Shown in pieces: positions 1-8,738 of a DNA stretch of 64,000 bases (positions within the stretch are counted from its first letter, which is position 1; each line of letters opens with the position of its first letter). The notes beneath the pieces are model-generated. The model was not told the DNA's origin and ran no database searches. It saw only the letters and a list, made by a program, of their open reading frames with translations. Location of the stretch: assembly GCF_902706195.1 (NCBI RefSeq), contig NZ_CACSJO010000002.1, positions 62,001 through 126,000 of the forward strand. Direction: 5' to 3'. The stretch is from Novosphingobium sp. 18050 (lineage in GTDB: Bacteria; Pseudomonadota; Alphaproteobacteria; Sphingomonadales; Sphingomonadaceae). The translations under genes and the position numbers were made by a program.

Positions 1-39
1 CACTATCGTTCATAATCCGCCAATCGTCCTTGGTTTGTA

Positions 40-1584
40 ATGACGCCTTTGCCATATGAACCCCCGTTCCTGAAAGAGGCAGACAGAACCTTGGCTCATA
101 CTCCCCCCGTCGCTCCCTACCGCCGCTCCCCGCACCACCGGGGCATCAAGCGCCAGCGCAAGGTGAAGATCCTGGCGACACTCGGCCCCGCCAGCCGCGA
201 CAAGGAGACCATCGCCAAGCTGCTCAAGGCCGGCGCCGACGCCTTCCGCGTCAACATGAGCCACGGCGACCACGACACTCACCGCGAAACCATCGCCAAC
301 ATCCGCGCGGTGGAAAAGGACCTTGAGCGCCCCGTTGCCATCCTGTGCGACCTGCAGGGCCCCAAGCTGCGCGTGGGCACGTTCGAGGGCGGCAAGGCCT
401 TCATCCGCCACAGCGCCCACTTCACGCTCGACCGCGATCCCACGCCGGGTAACGACGAACGCGTCTGCCTGCCGCACCCCGAACTGTTCGGCATCCTCCA
501 GAAGGGCCAGCGCCTGCTGATCGACGACGGCAAGCTGCGCCTGATGGTCATCCGCGCCGAACCCGACGCGATCCTGTGCAGCGCCGAAGTCGGCGGGCCG
601 ATCTCGGACCGCAAGGGCGTGAACATCCCCGACGCTCTGATCCCGATTCCCGCGCTGACCGAAAAGGACCGCCGCGACCTCGCTTTCGCAGTGGAGCAGA
701 AGGCGGACTGGATCGGCCTGTCCTTTGTCCAGCGTCCCGAAGACGTCGCCGAAGCCCGCCGTCTGTCGGGCGGCTACGCGGCGATCATGTCGAAGATCGA
801 AAAGCCGGCGGCGGTCGAAAGCCTCGATGAGATCATCGAGCTGTCGGACGGCATCATGGTGGCGCGCGGCGACCTCGGCGTCGAACTGCTGCCCGAGGAA
901 GTGCCGCCGATCCAGAAGCACATCATCGAAAAGACCCGCGCTCAGGGCAAGCCGGTGGTCGTGGCAACGCAGATGCTGGAATCGATGATCACCAGTCCCT
1001 CGCCGACCCGCGCCGAAGTCTCCGACGTCGCCAACGCAGTCTACGACGGCGCCGACGCGGTGATGCTCTCGGCCGAGACAGCGGCAGGCCAGTGGCCGGT
1101 AGAGGCGGTCACGATCATGGACCGCATCGCCGTCCGCGTCGAAAGCGATCCGACCTACCGGGCGCGCATCCACATCGCCCAGACCCCGCCCGACGCCACC
1201 AGCGCCGATGCCCTGTCCGAATCCTGCGCCCAGATCGCCGATACCCTGACCATCGAAGGCATCATCGTCTTCACCGGCTCGGGCGGTTCGGCCCGCCGCG
1301 TGGCGCGTGAACGCCCGGCAGCGGCGATGCTGGTCCTGACCCCGGCGCAGAAGACGGCGCGGCGACTGGCGATGCTCTGGGGCACGCACTGCGTCATCAC
1401 CCGCGACATCGGCAGCTTCGAAGAGATGATCGCCAAGGGCAAGCGCATGGCCCTGCGCCACGGCTTCGGCGCTGCGGGATCACGGCTGGTAACGCTGGCC
1501 GGCGTGCCGTTCGGGGTGCCGGGATCGACGAACCTGCTGCACATCGTGACCTTGACCGGGAACGAGCTGGATACGCCGAAGTAA
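40..1584 (+). CDS. pyk: Pyruvate kinase
   Basis: Converts phosphoenolpyruvate and ADP to pyruvate and ATP, the last step of glycolysis, in the cytosol. The 514-residue product carries the family signatures in order: ATLGPASR near residue 45, the substrate-binding RVNMSHG near 70, the metal/active-site stretch MVARGDLGVELLPEE near 275, and VATQMLESMI near 310. The C-terminal regulatory domain is complete, ending after a GVPFGVPGSTNLL segment. The N-terminus is about 35 residues longer than most pyruvate kinases, so the true start could be the in-frame TTG at 91 or the GTG at 163. Only 39 bases lie upstream, so the promoter is outside the window. A GC-rich hairpin (GGGGAGG 1599-1605 with CCTCCCC 1628-1634) follows the stop. 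Identity is secure; the start is not. Confidence 0.95.
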   Translation: MTPLPYEPPFLKEADRTLAHTPPVAPYRRSPHHRGIKRQRKVKILATLGPASRDKETIAKLLKAGADAFRVNMSHGDHDTHRETIANIRAVEKDLERPVAILCDLQGPKLRVGTFEGGKAFIRHSAHFTLDRDPTPGNDERVCLPHPELFGILQKGQRLLIDDGKLRLMVIRAEPDAILCSAEVGGPISDRKGVNIPDALIPIPALTEKDRRDLAFAVEQKADWIGLSFVQRPEDVAEARRLSGGYAAIMSKIEKPAAVESLDEIIELSDGIMVARGDLGVELLPEEVPPIQKHIIEKTRAQGKPVVVATQMLESMITSPSPTRAEVSDVANAVYDGADAVMLSAETAAGQWPVEAVTIMDRIAVRVESDPTYRARIHIAQTPPDATSADALSESCAQIADTLTIEGIIVFTGSGGSARRVARERPAAAMLVLTPAQKTARRLAMLWGTHCVITRDIGSFEEMIAKGKRMALRHGFGAAGSRLVTLAGVPFGVPGSTNLLHIVTLTGNELDTPK

Positions 1585-1598
1585 GCTCGATGAAATGA

Positions 1599-1634
1599 GG
1601 GGAGGTTCTGGGGCCATCGCCGCAGGTCCTCCCC
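1599..1634. repeat. GC-rich hairpin related to a dispersed repeat
   Basis: GGGGAGG (1599-1605) pairs with CCTCCCC (1628-1634). The loop contains TTCTGGGGCCATCGCCGCAG, which resembles the repeat units at 48140-48161 and 48282-48303. It lies just after pyk and could act as a terminator, although the bases that follow are only weakly T-rich. Confidence 0.45.
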
Positions 1635-1763
1635 TTTCACCGTAAAAACCCCGAACCAGCGCTAAATCCTCGAGTAGCCCTTCGATGATAGCTGGGAACA
1701 GCGCTGCAATCGATTTCAAGCCGTGGGGGCTTAGGCGAGCGCAGCGCGGGGTCGAGAAAAGCC

Positions 1764-2030
1764 ATGGGTCGTTACATGCAGGATGCATTTGTGGGGCGCG
1801 GGGAAGGCCGGTGGAGCTGGCTTACCGAGATGGAATTCGCCGAGAGGGCGCAGGTCCTCAAGATGCTGGCGCGCGAACTGGGGCAGGATACTGCCCCGGC
1901 TCTAGCTGAACTCGCGCAGCATGGGCTGGACGCCGCGTTGACGGTTCTTGCCGTGGCGGTGGGCGCCAGCGTCAGCGATGGGTACCTGCGCCAGCGCGCC
2001 TTGTGGCGCGCCGGGCAGTCGCTTTCCTGA
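1764..2030 (+). CDS. Small hypothetical protein, 88 aa
   Basis: I do not recognise this protein. It has 88 residues, begins MGRYMQDAF and appears largely helical, with a WSWLTEMEF stretch near residue 18 followed by leucine/alanine-rich helices and no signal peptide. GAGAA lies about eight bases before the ATG as a modest ribosome binding site; a second ATG at 1776 is possible. Codon use, with G/C-rich third positions, looks like real coding sequence. It is alone between pyk and the 3' end of the cobalamin half of metH, which is read toward it. It could be spurious. Confidence 0.4.
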   Translation: MGRYMQDAFVGRGEGRWSWLTEMEFAERAQVLKMLARELGQDTAPALAELAQHGLDAALTVLAVAVGASVSDGYLRQRALWRAGQSLS

Positions 2031-2043
2031 TTCGAGTTTCGGC

Positions 2044-4683
2044 TTAATCCAGGTTGGGGCGCAGCCAGCGTTCGGCGGTCGGCAGGTCTACGTCACGGCG
2101 GACCGCATAGTCTTCCAACTGGTCGCGGCCGATGCGGGCCACGCCGAAGTACTGGCTTTCCGGGTGGGCGAAGTAGAAGCCTGAAACCGCTGCGGTGGGC
2201 AGCATTGCCTGGCTTTCGGTCAGGACGATTCCGGCGTTGTCAGAAGCCTTGAGCAGGTCGAACAGGATCGGTTTCAGCGAGTGGTCGGGGCAGGCCGGAT
2301 AGCCGGGCGCGGGGCGGATGCCGCGATATTCCTCGCGGATCAGAGCCTCGTTGGTGAACTGCTCGTCGGCGGCATAGCCCCACAGTTTCGTGCGTACATG
2401 CGCGTGGAGGCGCTCGGCGAAGGCTTCGGCGAAGCGGTCTGCGAGCGCTTTCAGCAGGATGTCCGAGTAGTCGTCGTGCGCTGCCTGGAAGCGGGCGAGG
2501 TGCGGTTCGATGCCGTGGATGCCCACCGCGAAACCGCCCAGCCAGTCACCGGCCGGGTCGATGAAGTCGGAGAGGCAGAAGTTCGCCCGCCCGCGTGACT
2601 TCTTCACCTGCTGGCGCAGCATGGGGAGGCGGGTGCCGTCATCGAGAAGCACGTCATCGCCGTCGGCGTGCACTGGCCAGAAGGCGCAGACGCCCTTGGC
2701 GGTCAGCCACTTTTCATCGATGATCTTCTTCAGCATCGCCTGCGCATCGGCGAACAGGCTGGTCGCGCTTTCACCGACCACTTCGTCGGTGAGGATCGCG
2801 GGATAGTTGCCGGCCAGTTCCCAGGCGCGGAAGAACGGGGTCCAGTCGAACGTCTCGGCGAGGTCGGCGAGATCCCATTCCTCGAAGACATGCAGGCCCG
2901 GCTCCACCGGCGCGGCGGCCTTGAGCGCGAAGTCGGCGGGGAAGGCGTTGGCGCGCGCATCTGCCAGCGAGAGCAGGTCACTCTGGCCCTTGTTGGCGCG
3001 CGCGATGCGCACCTTCTCGTAGTCGATCGAGACCGAGGAGACGAAGCCCTCCGCCTGTGTGTCGGACAGCAGCTGCGAGGCCACGCCGACCGCGCGGCTT
3101 GCATCCAGCACATGAATCACCGGACCCTTGTAGGCCGGGTCGATGCGCAGCGCGGTGTGGACCTTGGAGGTGGTGGCGCCGCCGATCAGCAGCGGGATGG
3201 TCATCTCCGAACGCTGCATTTCCTCGGCCACGGTCACCATCTCGTCGAGCGAGGGGGTGATGAGGCCCGACAGGCCGATGATGTCGGCATCATGCTCGGC
3301 CGCCTGTTCGAGGATCTTCGACCACGGCACCATGACGCCCAGATCGATCACTTCGTAGCCATTGCACTGCAGGACCACGCCGACGATGTTCTTGCCAATA
3401 TCGTGGACGTCACCCTTGACGGTGGCCATGATGATCCGGCCCTTGGCCTTGGCGCCGGGTTCCTTGCTCGCTTCGATGAAGGGGATCAGGTGGGCGACCG
3501 CCTTCTTCATCACGCGCGCCGATTTCACCACCTGCGGCAGGAACATCTTGCCGCTGCCGAACAGGTCGCCGACCACGTTCATGCCGCCCATCAGCGGGCC
3601 TTCGATAACCTCGATCGGGCGGCCGCCGGCAAGATCGATCGCGGCGCGGCATTCCTCGGTATCCTCGACGACATAGGCGTCGATGCCGCGCACTAGTGCG
3701 TGCTCCAGACGCTTCACCACGTCCCAGCTGCGCCATTCCTCGGCGGCCTTTTCAGCGACGACGTCCTTGCCCTTGTAGCTTTCTGCCAGGTCGATCAGGC
3801 GCTCGGTGGCGGTCCTGCCATCCGCGCCCACGCCAGGGGTGCGCATCATGATGACGTCTTCGCAGGCCTCGCGCAGCGCTGGGTCGATCTGGTCGTAGAC
3901 GTCGAGCTGGCCGGCGTTGACGATCGCCATGTCCAGTCCGGCGGGGATCGCATGGTACAGGAAGACCGAGTGCATCGCGCGGCGCACCGTCTCGTTGCCG
4001 CGGAAGCTGAACGAGAGGTTGGAAAGGCCGCCCGAGAAGTGGACATGCGGGCAAGTCGCGCGGATTTCGGCCACCGCCTCGATGAAGTCCAGACCGTAGC
4101 GGTCATGCTCCTCGATGCCGGTGGCGACGGCGAAGACGTTGGGATCGAAGATGATGTCTTCGGGCGGAAAGCCGATGCCGGTGAGCAGCTTGTAGGCGCG
4201 CTGGCAGATCTCGATCTTGCGGGCCTTGGTGTCGGCCTGTCCGGTCTCGTCGAAGGCCATGACGACCACGGCGGCGCCGTAATCCATGCACTTTCGCGCG
4301 GAATGCAGGAACGGCTCCTCGCCTTCCTTCATCGAGATCGAATTGACGATCGGTTTGCCCGAGACGCATTTCAGGCCCGCCTCGATCACGTCCCACTTCG
4401 AGCTGTCGATCATCACCGGCACGCGGGCGATGTCCGGCTCGGCGGCGATCAGGTTGAGGTAGGTGGTCATCGCCTCGATCGCGTCGAGCAGGCCCTCGTC
4501 CATGTTGATGTCGATCACCTGCGCGCCGTTTTCGACCTGCTGGCGCGCCACTTCTACGGCGGCGGGATAGTCGCCGGCCATGACCAGCTTCTTGAATTTC
4601 GCCGAGCCGGTGACGTTGGTGCGTTCGCCGATATTGACGAAGCGGGCGCCGGTGGAGGCGGGTTTGGAAGTGGTCGAAGTCAT
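2044..4683 (-). CDS. metH: Methionine synthase, pterin/cobalamin/activation half
   Basis: Second half of the cobalamin-dependent methionine synthase. It takes the methyl group from 5-methyltetrahydrofolate and carries it on cobalamin to homocysteine. The 879 residues contain a pterin-binding TIM barrel ([13 protein letters not shown] at the start, later [14 protein letters not shown]), the cobalamin domain with [11 protein letters not shown] near residue 425 (its His is the lower cobalt ligand) followed by SGLITPS, and a C-terminal AdoMet reactivation domain with [14 protein letters not shown]. The homocysteine-binding domain of the full-length enzyme is missing here and is encoded separately at 5247-6293. 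I chose the ATG at 4683 because GAGAAG sits just upstream and the longer frame overlaps the acetyltransferase. It is the last gene of the leftward operon that begins with the ArsR-type regulator. Confidence 0.96.
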   Translation of the reverse strand: MTSTTSKPASTGARFVNIGERTNVTGSAKFKKLVMAGDYPAAVEVARQQVENGAQVIDINMDEGLLDAIEAMTTYLNLIAAEPDIARVPVMIDSSKWDVIEAGLKCVSGKPIVNSISMKEGEEPFLHSARKCMDYGAAVVVMAFDETGQADTKARKIEICQRAYKLLTGIGFPPEDIIFDPNVFAVATGIEEHDRYGLDFIEAVAEIRATCPHVHFSGGLSNLSFSFRGNETVRRAMHSVFLYHAIPAGLDMAIVNAGQLDVYDQIDPALREACEDVIMMRTPGVGADGRTATERLIDLAESYKGKDVVAEKAAEEWRSWDVVKRLEHALVRGIDAYVVEDTEECRAAIDLAGGRPIEVIEGPLMGGMNVVGDLFGSGKMFLPQVVKSARVMKKAVAHLIPFIEASKEPGAKAKGRIIMATVKGDVHDIGKNIVGVVLQCNGYEVIDLGVMVPWSKILEQAAEHDADIIGLSGLITPSLDEMVTVAEEMQRSEMTIPLLIGGATTSKVHTALRIDPAYKGPVIHVLDASRAVGVASQLLSDTQAEGFVSSVSIDYEKVRIARANKGQSDLLSLADARANAFPADFALKAAAPVEPGLHVFEEWDLADLAETFDWTPFFRAWELAGNYPAILTDEVVGESATSLFADAQAMLKKIIDEKWLTAKGVCAFWPVHADGDDVLLDDGTRLPMLRQQVKKSRGRANFCLSDFIDPAGDWLGGFAVGIHGIEPHLARFQAAHDDYSDILLKALADRFAEAFAERLHAHVRTKLWGYAADEQFTNEALIREEYRGIRPAPGYPACPDHSLKPILFDLLKASDNAGIVLTESQAMLPTAAVSGFYFAHPESQYFGVARIGRDQLEDYAVRRDVDLPTAERWLRPNLD

Positions 4684-4699
4684 GGTTCTTCTCGTTGGA

Positions 4700-5233
4700 T
4701 CAGAGGGCGGCTGCGGCGAGAGGCCGCGCCAGCACATAGTCGTCGTAAGTCTTGCCGCCCACGTCGAAACGGCGGCTGCCGATCGTCTCGAAGCCGTGTT
4801 TGCGGTAGAAGGCCAGCGCGCGGCTGTTGTCGTCCTTGACGCCCAGCAGCAGGCGTCTGGCGCCCGCTGCGTGGGCCATCACCGCCTGCATCAGCGCGCT
4901 GGCCATGTAGGACCCCTGAAAGCGCGAGAGCAGGTAGATGCGCTTCAGTTCAAGGTCGCCCGGCTGGGCCAGTTCCAGTTCGGGCGCGCAGGACAAGGCA
5001 TAGCCTACCGGCGCGCCGCCCGGCTCGATCTCGGCCAGCCACGCCTTCGCGCCCTTGGCGAGATAGGTGTGGTAAGTTTCCGCCGAGTGCTGATCGCGGC
5101 AATGCACGACGAGTCCGCCGCCGTCGATCAGCCCCGCGAAGCTCTCGAGAAACGTTGCAGCGCCCACCAGTGCGAGGGCGTCGGCGTCGTCCGGCCCGGC
5201 GGGACGGATGCGCCAGATGGGAATGTCGGTCAC
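4700..5233 (-). CDS. GNAT family N-acetyltransferase inside the methionine operon
   Basis: A GNAT-fold acyl-CoA-dependent N-acetyltransferase of about 177 residues with unknown acceptor. The N-terminal strand reads [15 protein letters not shown], and the acetyl-CoA loop region is [19 protein letters not shown] followed by the typical [15 protein letters not shown] strand. I prefer the GTG at 5233: it lies 13 bases after the stop of the homocysteine half of metH and has GAGGCAGG just upstream. The ATG at 5281 would add 16 residues and overlap that gene. It sits between the two halves of methionine synthase with short gaps on both sides, so it is probably co-transcribed with them. Why an acetyltransferase is here is not clear. 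Confidence 0.82.
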   Translation of the reverse strand: MTDIPIWRIRPAGPDDADALALVGAATFLESFAGLIDGGGLVVHCRDQHSAETYHTYLAKGAKAWLAEIEPGGAPVGYALSCAPELELAQPGDLELKRIYLLSRFQGSYMASALMQAVMAHAAGARRLLLGVKDDNSRALAFYRKHGFETIGSRRFDVGGKTYDDYVLARPLAAAAL

Positions 5234-5246
5234 GCGCGTGCCTGCC

Positions 5247-6293
5247 TCAGGATGCCATGACGAACGGTTCGAGGCCGGCAAGGCGCGTCACCGGCTCCAG
5301 CGTGGGGATCTGGCGCGGGGCCATGCCGCCGACCTTGCGCGCGATCGCGGCGATGTGCGCCGGGGTGGAGCCGCAGCAGCCGCCCAGCACATTGACCTGG
5401 CCCGCGACGGCCCACTCGCCCACGAAACCGGCTGTAGTGTCGGGCATCTCGTCGTACTCGCCCAGTTCGTTGGGCAGGCCGGCGTTGGGATAGATCATGA
5501 TGAGCGTGTCGGCGTGTTCCGACAAAGTCTTGACGTGCGGGCGCAGCTGGGTGGCGCCGAACGAGCAGTTCAGCCCGATGGTCAGCGGCTTTGCATGGCG
5601 GATCGCGGCCCAGAACGCCTCGACCGTGTGGCCGGACAGGTTGCGGCCCGAAAGGTCGGTCAGCGTCATCGACATCATGATCGGCACTTCGCGGCCCAGT
5701 TCGGCTTCGAGCTGGCGCACCGCCATGACCCCGGCCTTGGCGTTGAGGGTGTCGAACACCGTTTCGATCAGGATGAAGTCGGCGCCGCCTTCGACGAGGG
5801 CGGCGGCCTGCTCCTTGTAGACATCGACCAGCGTGTCCCAGCTGATCTCGCGGTAGCCCGGATCGTTCACGTCGGGGCTGAGCGAGAGGGTCTTGTTGGT
5901 CGGCCCGATCGCGCCCGCCACGAAGCGCGGGCGGCCGTCCTTCGCCTGGAACTCGTCGGCCAGGCGGCGCGCCAGTCTGGCCGATTCGACGTTGATTTCG
6001 CGCACGAGATGCTCGGCGCCGTAATCGGCCTGGCTGATGCGGTTGGCCGAGAAGGTGTTGGTTTCGGCAATGTCGGCGCCGGCCTCGAAATAGGCGCGGT
6101 GGATCGCCTCGGGCACCTCGGGCTTGGTCAGCGCGAGGATGTCGTTGTTGCCCTTCTGGTCATGGGAAAGGCCCAGCGTGCCGGCATAGTCGGCTTCCGA
6201 CAGCTTCCAGTTCTGGATCTCGGTCCCGAAGGCGCCATCGGTGATGAGGATGCGCTTGGCCGCCTCGGCGAGGAATGATTCGCGCGCGCTCAT
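5247..6293 (-). CDS. metH: Methionine synthase, homocysteine-binding half
   Basis: The 348-residue homocysteine S-methyltransferase barrel of the cobalamin-dependent enzyme, encoded apart from the cobalamin half at 2044-4683. It starts RILITDGAFGTEIQ. The zinc ligands are visible: the Cys in GLNCSFG near residue 241 and the Cys pair in GGCCGSTP near residue 304. It ends soon after the zinc site, as expected for this module alone. Its ATG overlaps the TGA of metF in an ATGA, which suggests translational coupling. It is the third gene of the leftward regulator-metF-metH operon. Confidence 0.95.
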   Translation of the reverse strand: MSARESFLAEAAKRILITDGAFGTEIQNWKLSEADYAGTLGLSHDQKGNNDILALTKPEVPEAIHRAYFEAGADIAETNTFSANRISQADYGAEHLVREINVESARLARRLADEFQAKDGRPRFVAGAIGPTNKTLSLSPDVNDPGYREISWDTLVDVYKEQAAALVEGGADFILIETVFDTLNAKAGVMAVRQLEAELGREVPIMMSMTLTDLSGRNLSGHTVEAFWAAIRHAKPLTIGLNCSFGATQLRPHVKTLSEHADTLIMIYPNAGLPNELGEYDEMPDTTAGFVGEWAVAGQVNVLGGCCGSTPAHIAAIARKVGGMAPRQIPTLEPVTRLAGLEPFVMAS

Positions 6294-7195
6294 GCCGCGT
6301 TCTCCTTTGGACGCAGGCCCAGCAGCTGGCAGATCGCGTAAGCCTGCTCGGCCCTGTTGAGGGTGTAGAAGTGGAAATCGCGCACGCCGCCTTCATAGAG
6401 GCGCTTGCACAGGTCCGCAGCGGCGACGGCGGCGACCAGCGCGCGCGGGCCGGGGCGCGCGTCCAGTCCGTCGAACATCGTCTCCAGCCAGTCCGGGATC
6501 AGGGTATTGCCGGACATGCGACGGATGGCCGCGAAGCTGGTCACCGGCATGATGCCCGGCAGGATCGGCGCGGTGATGCCTGCCGCCAGCGCCTTGTCCA
6601 TGAAGCGGAAGTAGGCATCGGTGGAGAAGAAGAACTGAGTGATCGCGCGGGTGGCCCCGGCGTCCAGCTTGCGCTTCAGGTTGTCGAGATCGTCCTGGGC
6701 GCTGACCGCCTCGGGATGGACTTCGGGATATGCGGCAACCGAAATCTCGAAATCGTGGCGCTTCTTCAGGCCTGCGACCAGCTCGGCAGCACTGGCATAG
6801 CCGTCCGGGTGGGGCACGAAGCGGCCGCCATCGGCCGGCGGCGGATCGCCGCGCAGGGCGACGATGTGGCGCACGCCCGCTTCCCAGTACTGGTCGACCA
6901 CTTCGTCGATCTCGGCTTTGCTGGCGGCCACGCAAGTGAGGTGCGCGGCGGGCACCAGCGAGGTTTCGCGCACGATGCGCGACACGGTTGAATGGGTGCG
7001 CTCCCGCGTGGAACCGCCTGCGCCATAGGTCACCGAGACGAAGCTGGGATCGAGAGGCGCCAGCTGGGTGATCGCATCCCAAAGCTGCTCTTCCATCTTC
7101 TCCGACTTGGGCGGGAAGAATTCGAAGGAAACGGAAATGTCGCCCGGCAGCCCTGCGAATAGAGGGGTTTCTGCGGCGCGCGGGTGTGCGGTCAT
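6290..7195 (-). CDS. metF: 5,10-methylenetetrahydrofolate reductase
   Basis: Reduces methylenetetrahydrofolate to 5-methyltetrahydrofolate, the methyl donor for the methionine synthase encoded just downstream. The 301-residue flavoprotein begins with the typical VSFEFFPPKS, whose Glu is the catalytic acid, continues with VSVTYGAGGSTRERT, and has HIVALRGDPP and ITQFFFSTDAYFRF, all hallmarks of the MetF barrel. Length matches the bacterial family. It overlaps both neighbours by four bases (ATGA junctions at 7192-7195 and 6290-6293), so regulator, metF and metH form one tightly coupled unit. Confidence 0.97.
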   Translation of the reverse strand: MTAHPRAAETPLFAGLPGDISVSFEFFPPKSEKMEEQLWDAITQLAPLDPSFVSVTYGAGGSTRERTHSTVSRIVRETSLVPAAHLTCVAASKAEIDEVVDQYWEAGVRHIVALRGDPPPADGGRFVPHPDGYASAAELVAGLKKRHDFEISVAAYPEVHPEAVSAQDDLDNLKRKLDAGATRAITQFFFSTDAYFRFMDKALAAGITAPILPGIMPVTSFAAIRRMSGNTLIPDWLETMFDGLDARPGPRALVAAVAAADLCKRLYEGGVRDFHFYTLNRAEQAYAICQLLGLRPKENAA

Positions 7196-8184
7196 GTGAG
7201 GCTCGTCTCTCGATTTGCGGCGCTGTCACGGGTGTCCGTGCAAGTTTGGGCCGTCCAGATTTTGACTGTGAGTGGATCGCCCGGCAGCGCGACCGGCGCC
7301 GCCGGCATCAGCCCGGCAGAGGTCAGCAGAGCCGCCATGTGCTCATCGGAAAAGCCGAGGCGTGCGTGGGCGTGGACTTCGCGCAGTTCTTCGCGCTCGT
7401 GTGCGGCAAGGTCGACGATGGCGATGCGCCCGCCGCGCCGCAGTACGCGCGCGGCTTCGGCCAGAACCACGCCGGGGTCCTGAGCATAGTGCAGCACCTG
7501 ATGGAACAGCACCGTGTCAAACGCATCGTCGGTGAAGGGCAGGCCGGTGAAGTCGCCCTGCACCAGATCGACTTTGTCGGCGGGCAGGGACTGCAGGCGG
7601 GCCCGCGCGATGCGCAGCATTTCCGGGCTCTTGTCTAGCGCCGTCACGCGTCCGGCGCGCGTGGCGAGAAGCTCGGCCATGCGGCCCGTGCCGGTGCCGA
7701 CATCGAGCAATGCGCCCAGCGGCTGCGCCTCAAGCGAGGCCAGCAAAGCCGCCTCGACCGGCTCGTCGGCGCCGTGCAGGCGGCGCAGGGTATCCCATTC
7801 CACCGCGTGGCGTGCAAAGTACGCCTGCGCGCTGGCCTCGCGCCCGGCCCGGATCGCGGCAAGCTGGCGGCGATCCTCGGCACAGCGCGCGGAAAACAAT
7901 GCATCGTCGCGCTCCGCAACGGACAGAAGCTGCGCGGCCGCACTTCCCAGGGAGAGCGTCTCATACTCGCTCACCGCGCTGCGCAGGAAGACCCAGCTGC
8001 CTTCCTTGCGGCGTTCGGCCAGCCCGGCGTCGCACAGGATGCGAATGTGGCGCGATACGCGCGGCTGGCTTTGGTCCAGCACTTGTGCCAGTTCGCCGAC
8101 CGCCAGCTCCATATGCGCGAGCAAGCGCATGATGCGCAGGCGCGTTGGCTCTGAAAGAGCTCTCAGGAGAGGGTCGATCTGCAT
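7192..8184 (-). CDS. ArsR-family regulator fused to a SAM-dependent methyltransferase domain
   Basis: A 330-residue fusion. Residues 1-90 form an ArsR-type winged helix (RLRIMRLLAHMELAVGELAQ, then QSQPRVSRHIRILCDAGLAERR). Residues from about 150 form a class I methyltransferase domain with the SAM motif LLDVGTGTGRMAELL, an acidic LDKSPEML and VLFHQVLHY. ArsR-type regulators of the S-adenosylmethionine cycle (SahR type) are known in proteobacteria. The location directly before metF-metH and the perfect palindrome eight bases upstream of the start make control of its own operon the likely role, perhaps with SAM or S-adenosylhomocysteine bound by the second domain. Whether that domain is an active enzyme cannot be told from sequence. 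Confidence 0.9.
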   Translation of the reverse strand: MQIDPLLRALSEPTRLRIMRLLAHMELAVGELAQVLDQSQPRVSRHIRILCDAGLAERRKEGSWVFLRSAVSEYETLSLGSAAAQLLSVAERDDALFSARCAEDRRQLAAIRAGREASAQAYFARHAVEWDTLRRLHGADEPVEAALLASLEAQPLGALLDVGTGTGRMAELLATRAGRVTALDKSPEMLRIARARLQSLPADKVDLVQGDFTGLPFTDDAFDTVLFHQVLHYAQDPGVVLAEAARVLRRGGRIAIVDLAAHEREELREVHAHARLGFSDEHMAALLTSAGLMPAAPVALPGDPLTVKIWTAQTCTDTRDSAANRETSLT

Positions 8185-8191
8185 GCAGGGT

Positions 8192-8213
8192 CATATAAAG
8201 ATATCTTTATATG
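8192..8213. promoter_or_regulatory. Perfect 22-bp palindromic operator
   Basis: CATATAAAGAT (8192-8202) is followed directly by its exact reverse complement ATCTTTATATG (8203-8213). It is strikingly AT-rich against its surroundings and ends eight bases before the ATG of the ArsR-methyltransferase gene. Size and symmetry suit a dimeric winged-helix repressor. The likely ligand-controlled site for the regulator-metF-metH operon is here. Confidence 0.8.
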
Positions 8214-8297
8214 TGTGCAAGCCCTAGGAAATCAGCGGATTTCGGTCCCGATCATTCCTATTTGCGTTGCACCATGGTCTCGTCTAAAGATTGGTAC

Positions 8298-8313
8298 TGC
8301 AGGCTTGCCTGCA
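8298..8313. promoter_or_regulatory. 16-bp palindrome before a small lipoprotein
   Basis: TGCAGGC (8298-8304), TT, GCCTGCA (8307-8313) form an exact inverted repeat in the gap between the methionine operon and the lipoprotein at 8353. It could be an operator or a leader hairpin. No protein can be assigned to it. Confidence 0.3.
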
Positions 8314-8352
8314 AGCGTTGGCCTGTGGGTCAAACAATGCAAGGGGATTCGC

Positions 8353-8523
8353 ATGAAGAAGATTGCTTTCGCGGCGTTCGCGTCGGTTGCCGCTCTGTCG
8401 CTCGCCGCCTGCGGTGGTAGCCCGGCTCCTGAAGCCACTGAGTCGGTTGAGACCACTCCTGAAGAGATGATGACCGGTGACGCCACCGACGTACCGACCG
8501 AGGCTCCGTCCGAGGCGATGTAA
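8353..8523 (+). CDS. Small secreted lipoprotein, 56 aa
   Basis: A 56-residue protein starting MKKIAFAAFASVAAL with lipobox LAAC at residues 18-21, so the mature part would be only about 36 residues anchored by a lipidated Cys. The mature part is rich in Glu, Thr and Pro (for example PEATESVETTPEEMM) and strongly acidic. AAGGGG lies about eight bases before the ATG. It is divergent from the methionine operon and is followed by a strong terminator at 8633-8657. Small acidic lipoproteins of this shape are common in sphingomonads; function unknown. Confidence 0.75.
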   Translation: MKKIAFAAFASVAALSLAACGGSPAPEATESVETTPEEMMTGDATDVPTEAPSEAM

Positions 8524-8632
8524 TCGGCGCAGGGGGTCTGGCGCCTGCCCTAGCGGTACGCCGGCTCCCGCCGCTTTTCGATCCGGAACCCTTCGGGGAA
8601 CCGGCGAAAAGTCCGTTTTATGACGGACAGAA

Positions 8633-8657
8633 GCCCTCCTTAGCGGGAGGGTTTTTT
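8633..8657 (+). terminator. Rho-independent terminator
   Basis: CCCTCC (8634-8639) pairs with GGAGGG (8646-8651) and is followed by six T. A second hairpin, GTCCG (8611-8615) with CGGAC (8624-8628), lies just before it. It ends the small lipoprotein transcript. Confidence 0.85.
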
Positions 8658-8738
8658 GTATCCGGCGCAGACGCAAACCGCTTCTGCCGACGGGTTTTTC
8701 ATTTGCACTGCGCGGGTCTGGCAGGCACCTAACCGCAC

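Noticed and set aside
10..1461. Long open frame antisense to pyruvate kinase (483 codons)
   Set aside because: It has no recognisable domain and its low-complexity, His/Arg/Gly/Ala-rich composition is the usual by-product of a GC-rich gene on the other strand.
4684..4737. Longer N-terminus for the cobalamin half of metH
   Set aside because: The extra codons overlap the acetyltransferase and lack a ribosome site; the ATG at 4683 is preceded by GAGAAG and gives the normal start [12 protein letters not shown] region.
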